Shown here one piece after another: positions 36,919 to 45,122 of a stretch of DNA of 62,923 nt. The stretch spans positions 1 through 62,923 of the forward strand of contig CAMDZW010000021.1 in the NCBI GenBank assembly GCA_945911015.1. Direction: 5' to 3'. The stretch is from an uncultured Propionibacteriaceae bacterium. GTDB taxonomy: Bacteria; Actinomycetota; Actinomycetes; Propionibacteriales; Propionibacteriaceae. The translations under genes were made by a program, and so were the position numbers. The notes beneath the pieces are model-generated. The model was not told where the DNA came from. It saw only the letters and a list, made by a program, of their open reading frames with translations, and did not search any database. The stretch's first letter is position 1; each line of letters begins with the position of its first letter.

Positions 36919-38717
36919 CACCTCACCGCCTCGGTCTCACGTTGGGAGGCCAGCCACTGGGCAAAGCGGCTGCCGGGATCCTGGGCCAGGACACGGGGAT
37001 CGCCGTCCTCGACGATCCGTCCCCGTTCGAGCCACACCACCCGGTCGAGCCCGATCAGGGTGGCGATGTCGTGGGTGACCGCGATCGTCGTGCGGCCACG
37101 GCTGGCCTCTTCCAGAGCGGACGAGACCTCGGCGCGCGTGGCCGGGTCGAGGCCGGTGGTCGGCTCGTCGAGCAGCACGATCGGAGCATTGCGGACCATG
37201 GCACGGGCGATCGCGATCCGTTGCCGCTGACCACCGGACATGGTGTCGCCGCGGGCGCCGAGGACAGTGTCATAGCCGTCGGGCAGCGCCATCACGAAGT
37301 CGTGTGCGCCAGCCAGTTTTGCGGCCTGCTCGATCTGGTCGTCGGTGGCACCGAGCTGACCGTAGCGGATGTTCTCCCGCACCGATGCCGCGAACAGCAC
37401 CGACTCCTGGAGCACCACGCCGAACTGGCGGCGCAGGCTCGACAAGGTGGTGTGGGTGACCGCGTGACCATCGATCAGGACGTGGCCGGAGCCCGGTTCG
37501 TCCAGTCGCAGCAGGTAGTTGAGTACGGTGCTCTTGCCACCTCCGGACGGGCCGAGCAGTCCGACTCGTTGCCCTGCGGGGATGTGGAGGTCCAATCCTT
37601 CGAACAGCGGTCGCCCGTGACCGTCGACGGCATGCACCCGATGGAGGGTGACGGTGCCCCCGACGCGCCCCAGCTCGAGCGCGTCCGGCCGATCGACGAT
37701 GCCTGGTGTGGTGTCGAGGAGGTCGGCGATCCGTTCCCCTGACGCGCCGGCCCGCGCAATGCGACCGGTGTACTTGGCCATGTCGCGCAGCGGTTTCATC
37801 GCGATCTTCAGATACATCACAAAGAGCACGAGGTCGCCAGGGGTCAGAGCACCCCGCAACACCATCCATCCGCCGGACACGATGACCAGTCCCTGACCGA
37901 TCCCGACCAGCACATCGGTCGAGCGTTCCAGGGCAGCAGCGAGACGGCGAGCCCGTACGCCGGCTTTCATTGCCTTGGCATTGCCATCGGTGAAGGCTCG
38001 GGCAGCCGAATCCTCCAGGGCGTAGGTCTGCACGACTCGGATCGCTGCCAAGACCTCGGCAGCCGATCCGACCAGTTGCCCCTCACCCTTGCGGGTCGAG
38101 CGGGAGGCCTGGGTGATCCGGGGGCTGGAGGTGCGCGAGAGCAGCAGGTACCCGACTGCAGTGAGGACGACGATGATGCCCAAAATCGGGTTCAGGACCA
38201 GCATCACGCTCACCAGCACGACCAAGGTGACGATGTTGCCGATCAGCGGCAGGCCTGCGGTGACGGCCACCTCCTGGAGGCGCCCGATGTCACCGACGAG
38301 TCGTTGGGACAGGTCCCCGACCGAGGAGCGGCTGTGGTAGCGCACCGACAGTCGCTGGATGTGGGCGAAGACCCGAGAACGCAGCTCGGTCGACACCCGC
38401 GCCCCGGCCAGGGCGAAGCTGATCGTGGACGCATAGTTGGTCGCGGCCCGCCCGGCGATGATCACCAGCAGGGCTCCGGCTGACAGCACCAACACCACAC
38501 CGGCATTCTGCGAGATCCCTGTGGTGGCGGCGATGTCGGCACCGAGTGACCGCGACACCACGTCGACGGCGAATTTGAGCGGCCACGGTTCGAGCACCCG
38601 GAAGACCACATCGGCCAACAGGGCGAGCAGACCCACCACCACCAACGCCCGATGGCGGCGCAGGTGGGGACGCAACACCTGCACCGTACGGCGCAGCGGT
38701 CGCTCCTGTGTGGTCAT
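36918..38717 (-). CDS. ABC exporter half-transporter (permease fused to ATPase)
   Basis: 599 residues from ATG 38717, which overlaps the glycosyltransferase stop (ATGA). Six membrane segments fill the first roughly 310 residues. The nucleotide-binding domain shows Walker A GPSGGGKST (about residue 390), a Q loop in FGVVLQESVLF, the signature MSGGQRQRIAIARAM, Walker B IVLLDEPTTGLD and the H-loop His in AVTHDIATLI. All ATPase residues are intact, so it may work as a homodimer. MsbA/lipid or glycolipid export type by architecture. Given its neighbours, the cargo is probably a glycosylated lipid or metabolite (inference). Confidence 0.92.
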   Translation of the reverse strand: MTTQERPLRRTVQVLRPHLRRHRALVVVGLLALLADVVFRVLEPWPLKFAVDVVSRSLGADIAATTGISQNAGVVLVLSAGALLVIIAGRAATNYASTISFALAGARVSTELRSRVFAHIQRLSVRYHSRSSVGDLSQRLVGDIGRLQEVAVTAGLPLIGNIVTLVVLVSVMLVLNPILGIIVVLTAVGYLLLSRTSSPRITQASRSTRKGEGQLVGSAAEVLAAIRVVQTYALEDSAARAFTDGNAKAMKAGVRARRLAAALERSTDVLVGIGQGLVIVSGGWMVLRGALTPGDLVLFVMYLKIAMKPLRDMAKYTGRIARAGASGERIADLLDTTPGIVDRPDALELGRVGGTVTLHRVHAVDGHGRPLFEGLDLHIPAGQRVGLLGPSGGGKSTVLNYLLRLDEPGSGHVLIDGHAVTHTTLSSLRRQFGVVLQESVLFAASVRENIRYGQLGATDDQIEQAAKLAGAHDFVMALPDGYDTVLGARGDTMSGGQRQRIAIARAMVRNAPIVLLDEPTTGLDPATRAEVSSALEEASRGRTTIAVTHDIATLIGLDRVVWLERGRIVEDGDPRVLAQDPGSRFAQWLASQRETEAVR

Positions 38718-39841
38718 CGTGTCCTTGCCGGGACGGGCGCCAACAAGCGGTCGCAGCGCTGGTGCCAACTGTGCTCGGCGATAGCGGTGGCCCGGGCCGA
38801 GGCACCCATGTTCGACCTCAGGTCTGCGTCGTCGACGAGACGGCGCAGAGCTGCGGCCAGAGCAGCCACGTCACCGGGTGGGGTGAGGATGCCGTGGCGG
38901 CCGTGATTGAGCAGGGCCGGTAGGTCTCCGATCGCCGAGGCGACGACCGGCAGGCCTGCAGCCAGGTACTCATAGACCTTCAACGGGGAGAAGTAGTGGT
39001 CCCCCGGCGGGTAGGGGGCCACGGCAATGTCCATGCCCGCAAGAATCTCGGGCACCTCCTCCGGCGCGACGGCGCCGCGGAACCTGACCCGATCGGCGAG
39101 CCCGAGGTCGACGGCGAGAGCCCGAAGGGGTTCCAGCTCCGGACCGGCGCCGACAATGTCGAGCCTGATGTCGTCCACCTCAACAGCGGCGCGGATCAGC
39201 AGATCGGTCCCGTGCCACGGCTTCAGAGTGCCGACGAAACCAACGGTGACCGGGCGCTCATCTGCCTCGTCGCCGGGCCGGATCCGGTCGGTGTTGACCC
39301 CGTTCGGGACCACCTCGACCGGCGCACACGGACACAGCTGGCGCACCCAGTCGGCGACGCCCTCGCTGACACAGGCGATCCGGTCGGCGCGGTCGAAGCT
39401 GACCTGGGTGGCCTGCCAGGCGGATGCCTCGTCAACCAGGCTGCGATGGTCCCGCTGTTCGGCGACCAGCGGCGCATTGACCTCCACCACCAGGGGGATC
39501 CCGAGTCGATCAGCCAGGTCAGCCCCGGCCGTGCTGAACAAGGAGTAGCGCTCGTAGACCAGGTCGAAATCTGCGTCGGCCGCAATCTCGGCAAGGGTGG
39601 CCCCGGCCGCTGCGATGAGTCGCTCTCGGTCAGCAGTGGCCACGTCGCGAGGCACCGGGATCCGTACATGCCTGAGGTCGACCAGGTCGGCGGGGACCAT
39701 GTCGTCGAGCCGACTGCAGAAGACGGTCACCCGGTGACCGGCGGCCCGCATGGCCCGGATGACTTCCTGGACGTGGACCGAAGCACCCTTGGCGCCAAAG
39801 ACACCGATCCCCGGATCGACCACGATGTAGGCGATGTTCAT
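38714..39841 (-). CDS. GT4-family glycosyltransferase
   Basis: 375 residues with the GT-B retaining architecture. The N-terminal domain has GVFGAKGASVHVQEVIRAM. The C-terminal donor-binding domain has VGFVGTLKPWHGTDLL and YFSPLKVYEYLAAGLPVVAS, including the Glu of the EX7E-type motif. Cytoplasmic, with no membrane span. It overlaps both neighbours by four bases. Neither donor nor acceptor can be deduced. Confidence 0.9.
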   Translation of the reverse strand: MNIAYIVVDPGIGVFGAKGASVHVQEVIRAMRAAGHRVTVFCSRLDDMVPADLVDLRHVRIPVPRDVATADRERLIAAAGATLAEIAADADFDLVYERYSLFSTAGADLADRLGIPLVVEVNAPLVAEQRDHRSLVDEASAWQATQVSFDRADRIACVSEGVADWVRQLCPCAPVEVVPNGVNTDRIRPGDEADERPVTVGFVGTLKPWHGTDLLIRAAVEVDDIRLDIVGAGPELEPLRALAVDLGLADRVRFRGAVAPEEVPEILAGMDIAVAPYPPGDHYFSPLKVYEYLAAGLPVVASAIGDLPALLNHGRHGILTPPGDVAALAAALRRLVDDADLRSNMGASARATAIAEHSWHQRCDRLLAPVPARTR

Positions 39842-41067
39842 GCGGCACGCTCCTGTGAGGTGGGGCCGTCAACGAGGCTGCGCAGTCGGCGCGCCTGCCG
39901 TACGGCATCGTGGCGGTGGGTGACCAGGGCGTGGGCTGCCTTGGCGCGTCGGGCCCGTTCGGCCGGGTCAGTGCTGGCCCATCGCAGGTCGTCGACCAGG
40001 GCGGCAAGGTTGCCGGACTCAACCAGCCATCCGGTGGTGTCGGAGACGACCTCTCCCACTCCTGTGACATTCCCTGCCACGCAAGGGATCCCGGAGGCCA
40101 TGGCTTCCAGCAGGACAGTGGGAAGACCGTCGGCATTGCCGTCGGAACCGACCACGAAAGGGGCCACCAACAGGTCGTGGCTGCCCAACAACTCGATCAC
40201 CTCGGCCTGAGTGCCGGGCCCGAGGAACCGCACGGAGTCATCGAGTCCCCGTCTGGACACCAGAGCTTCCAGATCAGGGCGGACGGGACCGTCACCGGCG
40301 ATGTCGAGGACGCAGTCGTGGCCGTCGGCACGCAAACGCCCCAATGCTTCGATGGCCAGATGGACTCCCTTCTTCTCGACCAGGCGGCCAACGCTGAGCC
40401 ACCGGGTGACGCCTGTCCCGGGACGGTCGAGCCGGGCCGGGAACCGGTCCAGTTCCAGGCCGTTGTACACCAAGTGCAGGTGGTCGGTGGCCCCGGCCGG
40501 CAGGGCGGCGTGGAGATGGTCCAGGTTGTAACGACTGATCGTCACCGCATGGTGGGCGTCTGCGAACTTGTCCGCAAGATCGGCCGGATCGACCTCGGCA
40601 TGGAAGATGTCCTTGGCGTGAGCGGTGAACGAATAGGGCAGGTCAGCGATCCGTGCGGCGAGTCGGGCGACGGTCGTCGCGACGGAGGCGAAGTGTGCGT
40701 GGAGATGTCGTATGCCGTGTTCGCGAGCGAGCCCGGCCAGGGTGAGCGCTTGTCCGACTTCATCGTGACTGGCTCGCTGCAGCAGGGGCATCTCCTGGCC
40801 CGCCCGTGCCGCCAGAGCCGGGTCGAGGGCCTGCCAGGCCTGCCACCAGGATCGGGCGCTGGAGGCGCGCTCGATCTGGATGACCGGCGCCTTGACCCGG
40901 GCGAGCTCGGGGTGGAACCGCGGGTCGGTCGGTGTGCGGAGGGAGAAGATCACGATCTTCTCCCCGGCTGCTTCGCGGGCAAGAATCTCGGTGACGACAA
41001 AGGTCTCGGAGAACCGGGGATACGTCTTGAGGACGTATCCGATCGGTCCGGACTGGTCAGACTGCAT
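39838..41067 (-). CDS. GT4-family glycosyltransferase
   Basis: 409 residues from ATG 41067, which lies 11 bases inside the preceding gene; a start at 41109 is less likely. It begins GPIGYVLKTYPRFSETFV, typical of GT4 enzymes from exopolysaccharide or glycolipid loci. HLHAHFAS and SFTAHAKDIF belong to the acceptor half. LSVGRLVEKKGVHLAIEAL and NADGLPTVLLEAMASGIPCV are the donor-binding motifs. It is clearly different from the neighbouring GT4 enzyme, so the pathway probably adds two different sugars. Confidence 0.9.
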   Translation of the reverse strand: MQSDQSGPIGYVLKTYPRFSETFVVTEILAREAAGEKIVIFSLRTPTDPRFHPELARVKAPVIQIERASSARSWWQAWQALDPALAARAGQEMPLLQRASHDEVGQALTLAGLAREHGIRHLHAHFASVATTVARLAARIADLPYSFTAHAKDIFHAEVDPADLADKFADAHHAVTISRYNLDHLHAALPAGATDHLHLVYNGLELDRFPARLDRPGTGVTRWLSVGRLVEKKGVHLAIEALGRLRADGHDCVLDIAGDGPVRPDLEALVSRRGLDDSVRFLGPGTQAEVIELLGSHDLLVAPFVVGSDGNADGLPTVLLEAMASGIPCVAGNVTGVGEVVSDTTGWLVESGNLAALVDDLRWASTDPAERARRAKAAHALVTHRHDAVRQARRLRSLVDGPTSQERAA

Positions 41068-42235
41068 GGAAGGCCTCCCGGTGGTGTGGGTGAATCGCGG
41101 GTCGGTCAAGCAACGCTGCAGCCAGGTGTGGGACCCGGGACAGCCCGGCGAGGTCGACGGCGTCGCGGGCGAAGCGGTGCCCGACCGATCGTGCGAAGAA
41201 ATCGGTCACATCAGTAGTGGTCAGCTCGGCCAGTTCGATGGTTTCGACCAGGCCTGCTGCCGCCAGCGCCGTGGCTCGACGGCGTTGCTCAGTGCGACGT
41301 TCGGCTCGCGGGACGACCAGCGTCGGTGTTGTGGTGGCGAGCACTTCGGTCACGGTGTTGTAGCCGCCCATGCAGACCACGGCGCACGCTGCCGCGATCC
41401 GGCCCGGCAGCTGGTCCACACGCTGGTGCACCTCGACCCCGGCAGCGGCTGCCGCACGCACCCGTACGACCTGGGATGCAGGCATCTGCGGACCGGTGAC
41501 CACCACATGGCGGTGCCCGGCCGGCGGCGGGGCCGCCGCAGCGATGCTGGCCAGGTCGGCTCCGTCGGAGCCCCCACCGAGCAGGGTCAACACCTCGGGC
41601 AGGTCACCGGCGACCGGGGTCGCCTCGGGGCGACCCACGGCAAGGTAGCCGGTCGCCGTTGCGATCCGGGCCAGGGCGCCGGGGACCTCGCCGCTGAGGC
41701 GCGGGTCGTAGACCGATGGGTCGCCGTAGATCCACACTGCGTCGTAGGCTGCAGCGACCCGGCCCGGGCCGCCGACCGCCGCCCACTCACGGCTCGTCAC
41801 GGCCGGATCATCCAGGACCTCTCGCAGCCCGAGGACGGTACGGGTGCCGCGGCGCCGCAGTCGGGCCAAGGTGTCGCTCAGCTCTCCGGCAACCCCAAAG
41901 GGGTGCCGGTCGACAAGGAACAGATCAGGGGCGAGCTCGGTCAGGGCGGCATCGATGACGGCGCCGCGCAGCTCCGCGAGCTGGCCGAGTGAACCGGCCA
42001 GGTGTCGAGGCTGGTGTCCCCCTGGCCCGGGGGTGACACCGGGCAGCACCAGCCAGTCCCAGCCGTCAGGAAGGGTGTCGCGGGCGACCTCGGGATGTCC
42101 GGCGATGAGCACGCCACGGACCGGCTGTCCCACCAGGTCCGGCAGCTGGTCGGCCAGGCTGTGGGCCAGCGCCCGGTTGCGCCTGGCATGGCCCAGACCG
42201 ACTGAGTCATGGGAGAACATCGCCACGGTGAGCAT
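41057..42235 (-). CDS. MurG/COG4671-like glycosyltransferase
   Basis: 392 residues from ATG 42235, behind AAGGAG. It opens LTVAMFSHDSVGLGHARRNRALA, the start of the predicted glycosyltransferases with a MurG-like fold. The C-terminal half contains VTLLGGGSDGADL and VVCMGGYNTVTEVLAT, the donor-binding GGYNT motif of that group. First gene of the six-gene unit; the promoter must lie in the 190-base spacer shared with the SGNH hydrolase gene. Confidence 0.85.
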   Translation of the reverse strand: MLTVAMFSHDSVGLGHARRNRALAHSLADQLPDLVGQPVRGVLIAGHPEVARDTLPDGWDWLVLPGVTPGPGGHQPRHLAGSLGQLAELRGAVIDAALTELAPDLFLVDRHPFGVAGELSDTLARLRRRGTRTVLGLREVLDDPAVTSREWAAVGGPGRVAAAYDAVWIYGDPSVYDPRLSGEVPGALARIATATGYLAVGRPEATPVAGDLPEVLTLLGGGSDGADLASIAAAAPPPAGHRHVVVTGPQMPASQVVRVRAAAAAGVEVHQRVDQLPGRIAAACAVVCMGGYNTVTEVLATTTPTLVVPRAERRTEQRRRATALAAAGLVETIELAELTTTDVTDFFARSVGHRFARDAVDLAGLSRVPHLAAALLDRPAIHPHHREAFHAV

Positions 42236-42300
42236 GTCCGCTCCTTCGTTCGAGGTGTCTTCAGCCTCCTCGACCGCGGTGAGCCACCCATGAAGACGAC

Positions 42301-42382
42301 ATGAGGATTTCCTCATCCACGGCCAACTTCTGGTCGATCGTGGTTCGGACACGCGGACAGACCCCCATCTGACGACTGTCCG
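42301..42382. promoter_or_regulatory. two inverted repeats in the divergent spacer of glycan genes
   Basis: ATGAGGA (42301-42307) and TCCTCAT (42310-42316) form a perfect palindrome with a TT centre. CGGACAG (42354-42360) and CTGTCCG (42376-42382) form a second perfect inverted repeat with a 15-base spacer. They lie between the glycosyltransferase operon (minus) and the SGNH-murQ operon (plus), so they are operator candidates for either. No regulator gene is adjacent. Confidence 0.4.
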
Positions 42383-42425
42383 TGGAAAGCTGGCCCTGCA
42401 CACCAGCGAAGGAAGGCAGCCCGCG

Positions 42426-43511
42426 ATGACGTCGGTCCAACCGAACCAGCTTGACCCCAACATGGCCCCCGCTCCAGACGGTGGCCCGGATCTGCGCTGG
42501 CATTCCCCCAAGGACGGCCCGTTCCGATTGAGCGGCTTCTGCTGGCTGGAGACCGAGGACCGCTACCGGCGACTGCCGGTCCAGCCGCCGTGGCCGCTGC
42601 CCGAACCCGTCGATCGGCTCGCCGACAGCACCGCTGGCGGTCAGATCCGGTTCCGCACGGACTCAGCCACCTTGGCGGTACGGGTCGAGCTCGCCGGTCC
42701 GCCGAACATGGACCACATGCCCGCCACCGGCCAGTGTGGTTTTGACGCCTATGTCGGCGAACCGGGCACCGAACGTTACTGGGCCACCGCCCGGCCCCGC
42801 CTCGGCGAAACCCACTACGAGGTGATGATCGGCCGCGCCGACGATCGTCCCGAACGAGAGATCACACTCAACTTTCCTTTGTACCAAGGAGTCGTGAGCG
42901 TCGAGATCGGACTCGACCCGGATGCGACCGTCGCTGCACCAACTCCGTTCGGGCTGGACCGAGTCGTGATCTACGGCACGTCGATCACCCAGGGTGGCTG
43001 TGCCAGTCGACCCGGGATGGCCTACCCGGCAATTTTGGGCCGCCGCATCCCGGCCGAGTTCGTCAATCTCGGCTTCTCCGGCAACGGCAGAGGAGAACCG
43101 GAGGTCGCCCGCACGATCGCCCAGATCGACGAGGTCTCCTGCTTCGTGCTGGACTACCACGCCAACCAGGGCAATCCGGATCTGTTGCGGTCCACGGGTG
43201 CTGAGTTCATCGAAATCCTGCGCGAACGGCATCCGAACACCCCGATCCTGTTCATGTCACGCCCGAGCATGGCCCGCGAGCTGGTCAACAACGCCAACCG
43301 ACTCCGCCGCATCACCGGACGGGACACCATCGCCGAAGTGGTCGCCGAGGCGCGCGCGGCCGGTGACGAGCAGGTCCATTTCCTCGACGTGTCCGACCTC
43401 GACATCACCGAGGGCACGGTTGACGGCGTCCACCCCACCGATCTCGGTTTCCTTCAACTCGCTGACCTGGTCGAGCCCACCCTGCGCACAATCCTGGGGC
43501 TGGCCCCATGA
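42426..43511 (+). CDS. SGNH/GDSL hydrolase with N-terminal jelly-roll-like domain
   Basis: 361 residues behind AAGGAAGG. The first roughly 170 residues look like the beta-rich domain that precedes SGNH hydrolases in carbohydrate-esterase-like proteins (QIRFRTDSATLAVRVEL). The SGNH blocks follow: Ser in IYGTSITQGGC, Gly in NLGFSGNGRGE, Asn in LDYHANQGNPD, and the catalytic Asp/His in DGVHPTDLGF. It lacks a signal peptide, so it is probably cytoplasmic, removing acetyl or other acyl groups from a sugar. Coupled to murQ by ATGA overlap. Confidence 0.85.
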   Translation: MTSVQPNQLDPNMAPAPDGGPDLRWHSPKDGPFRLSGFCWLETEDRYRRLPVQPPWPLPEPVDRLADSTAGGQIRFRTDSATLAVRVELAGPPNMDHMPATGQCGFDAYVGEPGTERYWATARPRLGETHYEVMIGRADDRPEREITLNFPLYQGVVSVEIGLDPDATVAAPTPFGLDRVVIYGTSITQGGCASRPGMAYPAILGRRIPAEFVNLGFSGNGRGEPEVARTIAQIDEVSCFVLDYHANQGNPDLLRSTGAEFIEILRERHPNTPILFMSRPSMARELVNNANRLRRITGRDTIAEVVAEARAAGDEQVHFLDVSDLDITEGTVDGVHPTDLGFLQLADLVEPTLRTILGLAP

Positions 43512-44428
43512 GCGAAGCAGCTGACACCGACCTGCTGGTCACCGAACAGGTCAATCCGGCCACCCGCGCCATCGACACCGCCACCACGGTCGAGCAGGTG
43601 ATGATGATGAACGCACAGGACGCCCTCGTCCCGGCCGCCGTTGCCGCGGTGGCGCCAGCGATCGCTGCTGCGGTGGACAAGATCGCCGCCCGGGTGCAAA
43701 CGGGAGGTCGAGTGTTCACCATCGGCGCCGGCACCGCGGGCCGGCTCGGGATCCTCGATGCCAGTGAGATCCCCCCGACCTTCGGCGCCGATCCGAGTCT
43801 GTTCACCGGGATCATTGCTGGCGGCCGGACCGCGATCACCAATGCGGTCGAAGACGCCGAGGACAGTCCAGAGGCTGGCGCCGCGGACCTCGATGCCGCT
43901 GGGATGACCGGTGCCGATGCGGTGATCGGCATTGCTGCGTCTGGACGTACCCCGTACGTGATCGGGGCGCTGGACCATGCCCGCCGCACTGGCGCCTACA
44001 CGGTTGGGCTGGCCTGCAATCCAGACTCGGCGATCGGCAAGGTCGCCGAGCAGGCGATCGATGTTGTGGTCGGACCCGAGGTGCTGACCGGATCGACCCG
44101 GCTCAAGTCCGGCACCGCACAGAAGCTCGTGCTGAACACGATCTCGACCCTCACCATGGTCAAGCTCGGCAAGACCTACCAGAACCTGATGGTTGATCTG
44201 CGCGCCACCAACGAGAAGCTGCGGCGACGCTCGGAACGTCTGGTCCAGACCGCGACCGGTGCCGACCCCGACACCGCTCGTACGGCGTTGGGCGCGGCTC
44301 ACGGCTCGGTCAAGACAGCGATCGCCATCATCGTGACCGGTCTCGACCAGGCCGCAGCCGAGGCACTGCTCGCCGAACACGACGGTTACCTGGCGGCCGC
44401 GCTCGAGGCGCACGCGCATCGAGCCTGA
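43508..44428 (+). CDS. murQ: N-acetylmuramic acid 6-phosphate etherase
   Basis: 306 residues of the SIS-domain etherase family. Opening block TEQVNPATRAIDTATTVEQV, then GRVFTIGAGTAGRLGILDASEIPPTFG with the catalytic Glu of that stretch. IGIAASGRTPYVIGAL and GSTRLKSGTAQKLVLN follow. It splits MurNAc-6-phosphate into GlcNAc-6-phosphate and D-lactate during peptidoglycan recycling. Its partners (AnmK, NagA, MurNAc transporter) are not in the window. Confidence 0.94.
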   Translation: MSEAADTDLLVTEQVNPATRAIDTATTVEQVMMMNAQDALVPAAVAAVAPAIAAAVDKIAARVQTGGRVFTIGAGTAGRLGILDASEIPPTFGADPSLFTGIIAGGRTAITNAVEDAEDSPEAGAADLDAAGMTGADAVIGIAASGRTPYVIGALDHARRTGAYTVGLACNPDSAIGKVAEQAIDVVVGPEVLTGSTRLKSGTAQKLVLNTISTLTMVKLGKTYQNLMVDLRATNEKLRRRSERLVQTATGADPDTARTALGAAHGSVKTAIAIIVTGLDQAAAEALLAEHDGYLAAALEAHAHRA

Positions 44429-44440
44429 CCACCGAGCATC

Positions 44441-44446
44441 TATTCT
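44441..44446 (+). promoter_or_regulatory. candidate -10 box for a leaderless SanA-like transcript
   Basis: TATTCT lies seven bases before the GTG at 44454, and no ribosome-binding site is present. This is the usual spacing of an actinobacterial -10 box to a transcription start that coincides with the start codon. Confidence 0.4.
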
Positions 44447-44453
44447 TGGGGAC

Positions 44454-45122
44454 GTGCCGCCGAGATCCCACGCCCCCAGACCCCGTCAGGTGCTGGTCGC
44501 CGTGCCGACGATTGCGGCGGCCGCGGTGGCCGGGATGGCCCTGCTGACTCGCCAGGTGGCCCTGCCCCGCACCCACACGCCGGCCGATGTGCCAGCGACC
44601 CCGGTGGCGATCGTGCTCGGCGCCCAGGTCCATCCCGACGGTCGCCCCTCGGGGTTCCTCGTCGCGCGCCTGGAGCTGGCCCTCGAGCTGTGGCGTACGG
44701 GAAAGGTGGACGTGATCCTGGTCTCGGGCCACGACGGTGCCGAGCACCATCACGAGACCCAGGCGATGGCCGACTGGCTGCGCGCCCGCGGGGTGCCGCC
44801 GGTGGCGATCGTGGGCGATCCCCACGGTCACGACACCTTTGCCACGATCTCCCGGGCCGTGGGCGTCTACGGCCTGGAGGAGGCGATCGTCATCACCCAG
44901 AGCTATCACCTGCCCCGGACCCTGGCGACGGCCCGCGCCCTTGGTCTCGATGCACGTGGCGTCGGTGACACCAGCGCTAGCCGATGGCCCCGTTACTGGC
45001 GACGCGGCCGGGTCCGCGAGCTCTTTGCCAATGTGAAGCTGTTCGGGGAGTTGATCACCCGGGAACGCCCCGACCAGGAAGACCCCCAGGTGCTGGTGGC
45101 GATCCGCGAGACCGGTCGATGA
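44454..45122 (+). CDS. SanA/YdcF-like (DUF218) envelope protein, copy 1
   Basis: 222 residues from GTG 44454. A single hydrophobic N-terminal segment anchors it (VAVPTIAAAAVAGMALL). The DUF218 domain follows with AIVLGAQVHPDGRPS, RLELALELWRTGKVDVILVSG and the conserved QSYHLPRTLATARALGLDARGVG. E. coli SanA and ElyC affect envelope permeability and peptidoglycan or lipid-carrier metabolism; the chemistry is unknown. It probably has its own leaderless promoter and is coupled to the second copy by an ATGA overlap. Confidence 0.85.
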   Translation: MPPRSHAPRPRQVLVAVPTIAAAAVAGMALLTRQVALPRTHTPADVPATPVAIVLGAQVHPDGRPSGFLVARLELALELWRTGKVDVILVSGHDGAEHHHETQAMADWLRARGVPPVAIVGDPHGHDTFATISRAVGVYGLEEAIVITQSYHLPRTLATARALGLDARGVGDTSASRWPRYWRRGRVRELFANVKLFGELITRERPDQEDPQVLVAIRETGR

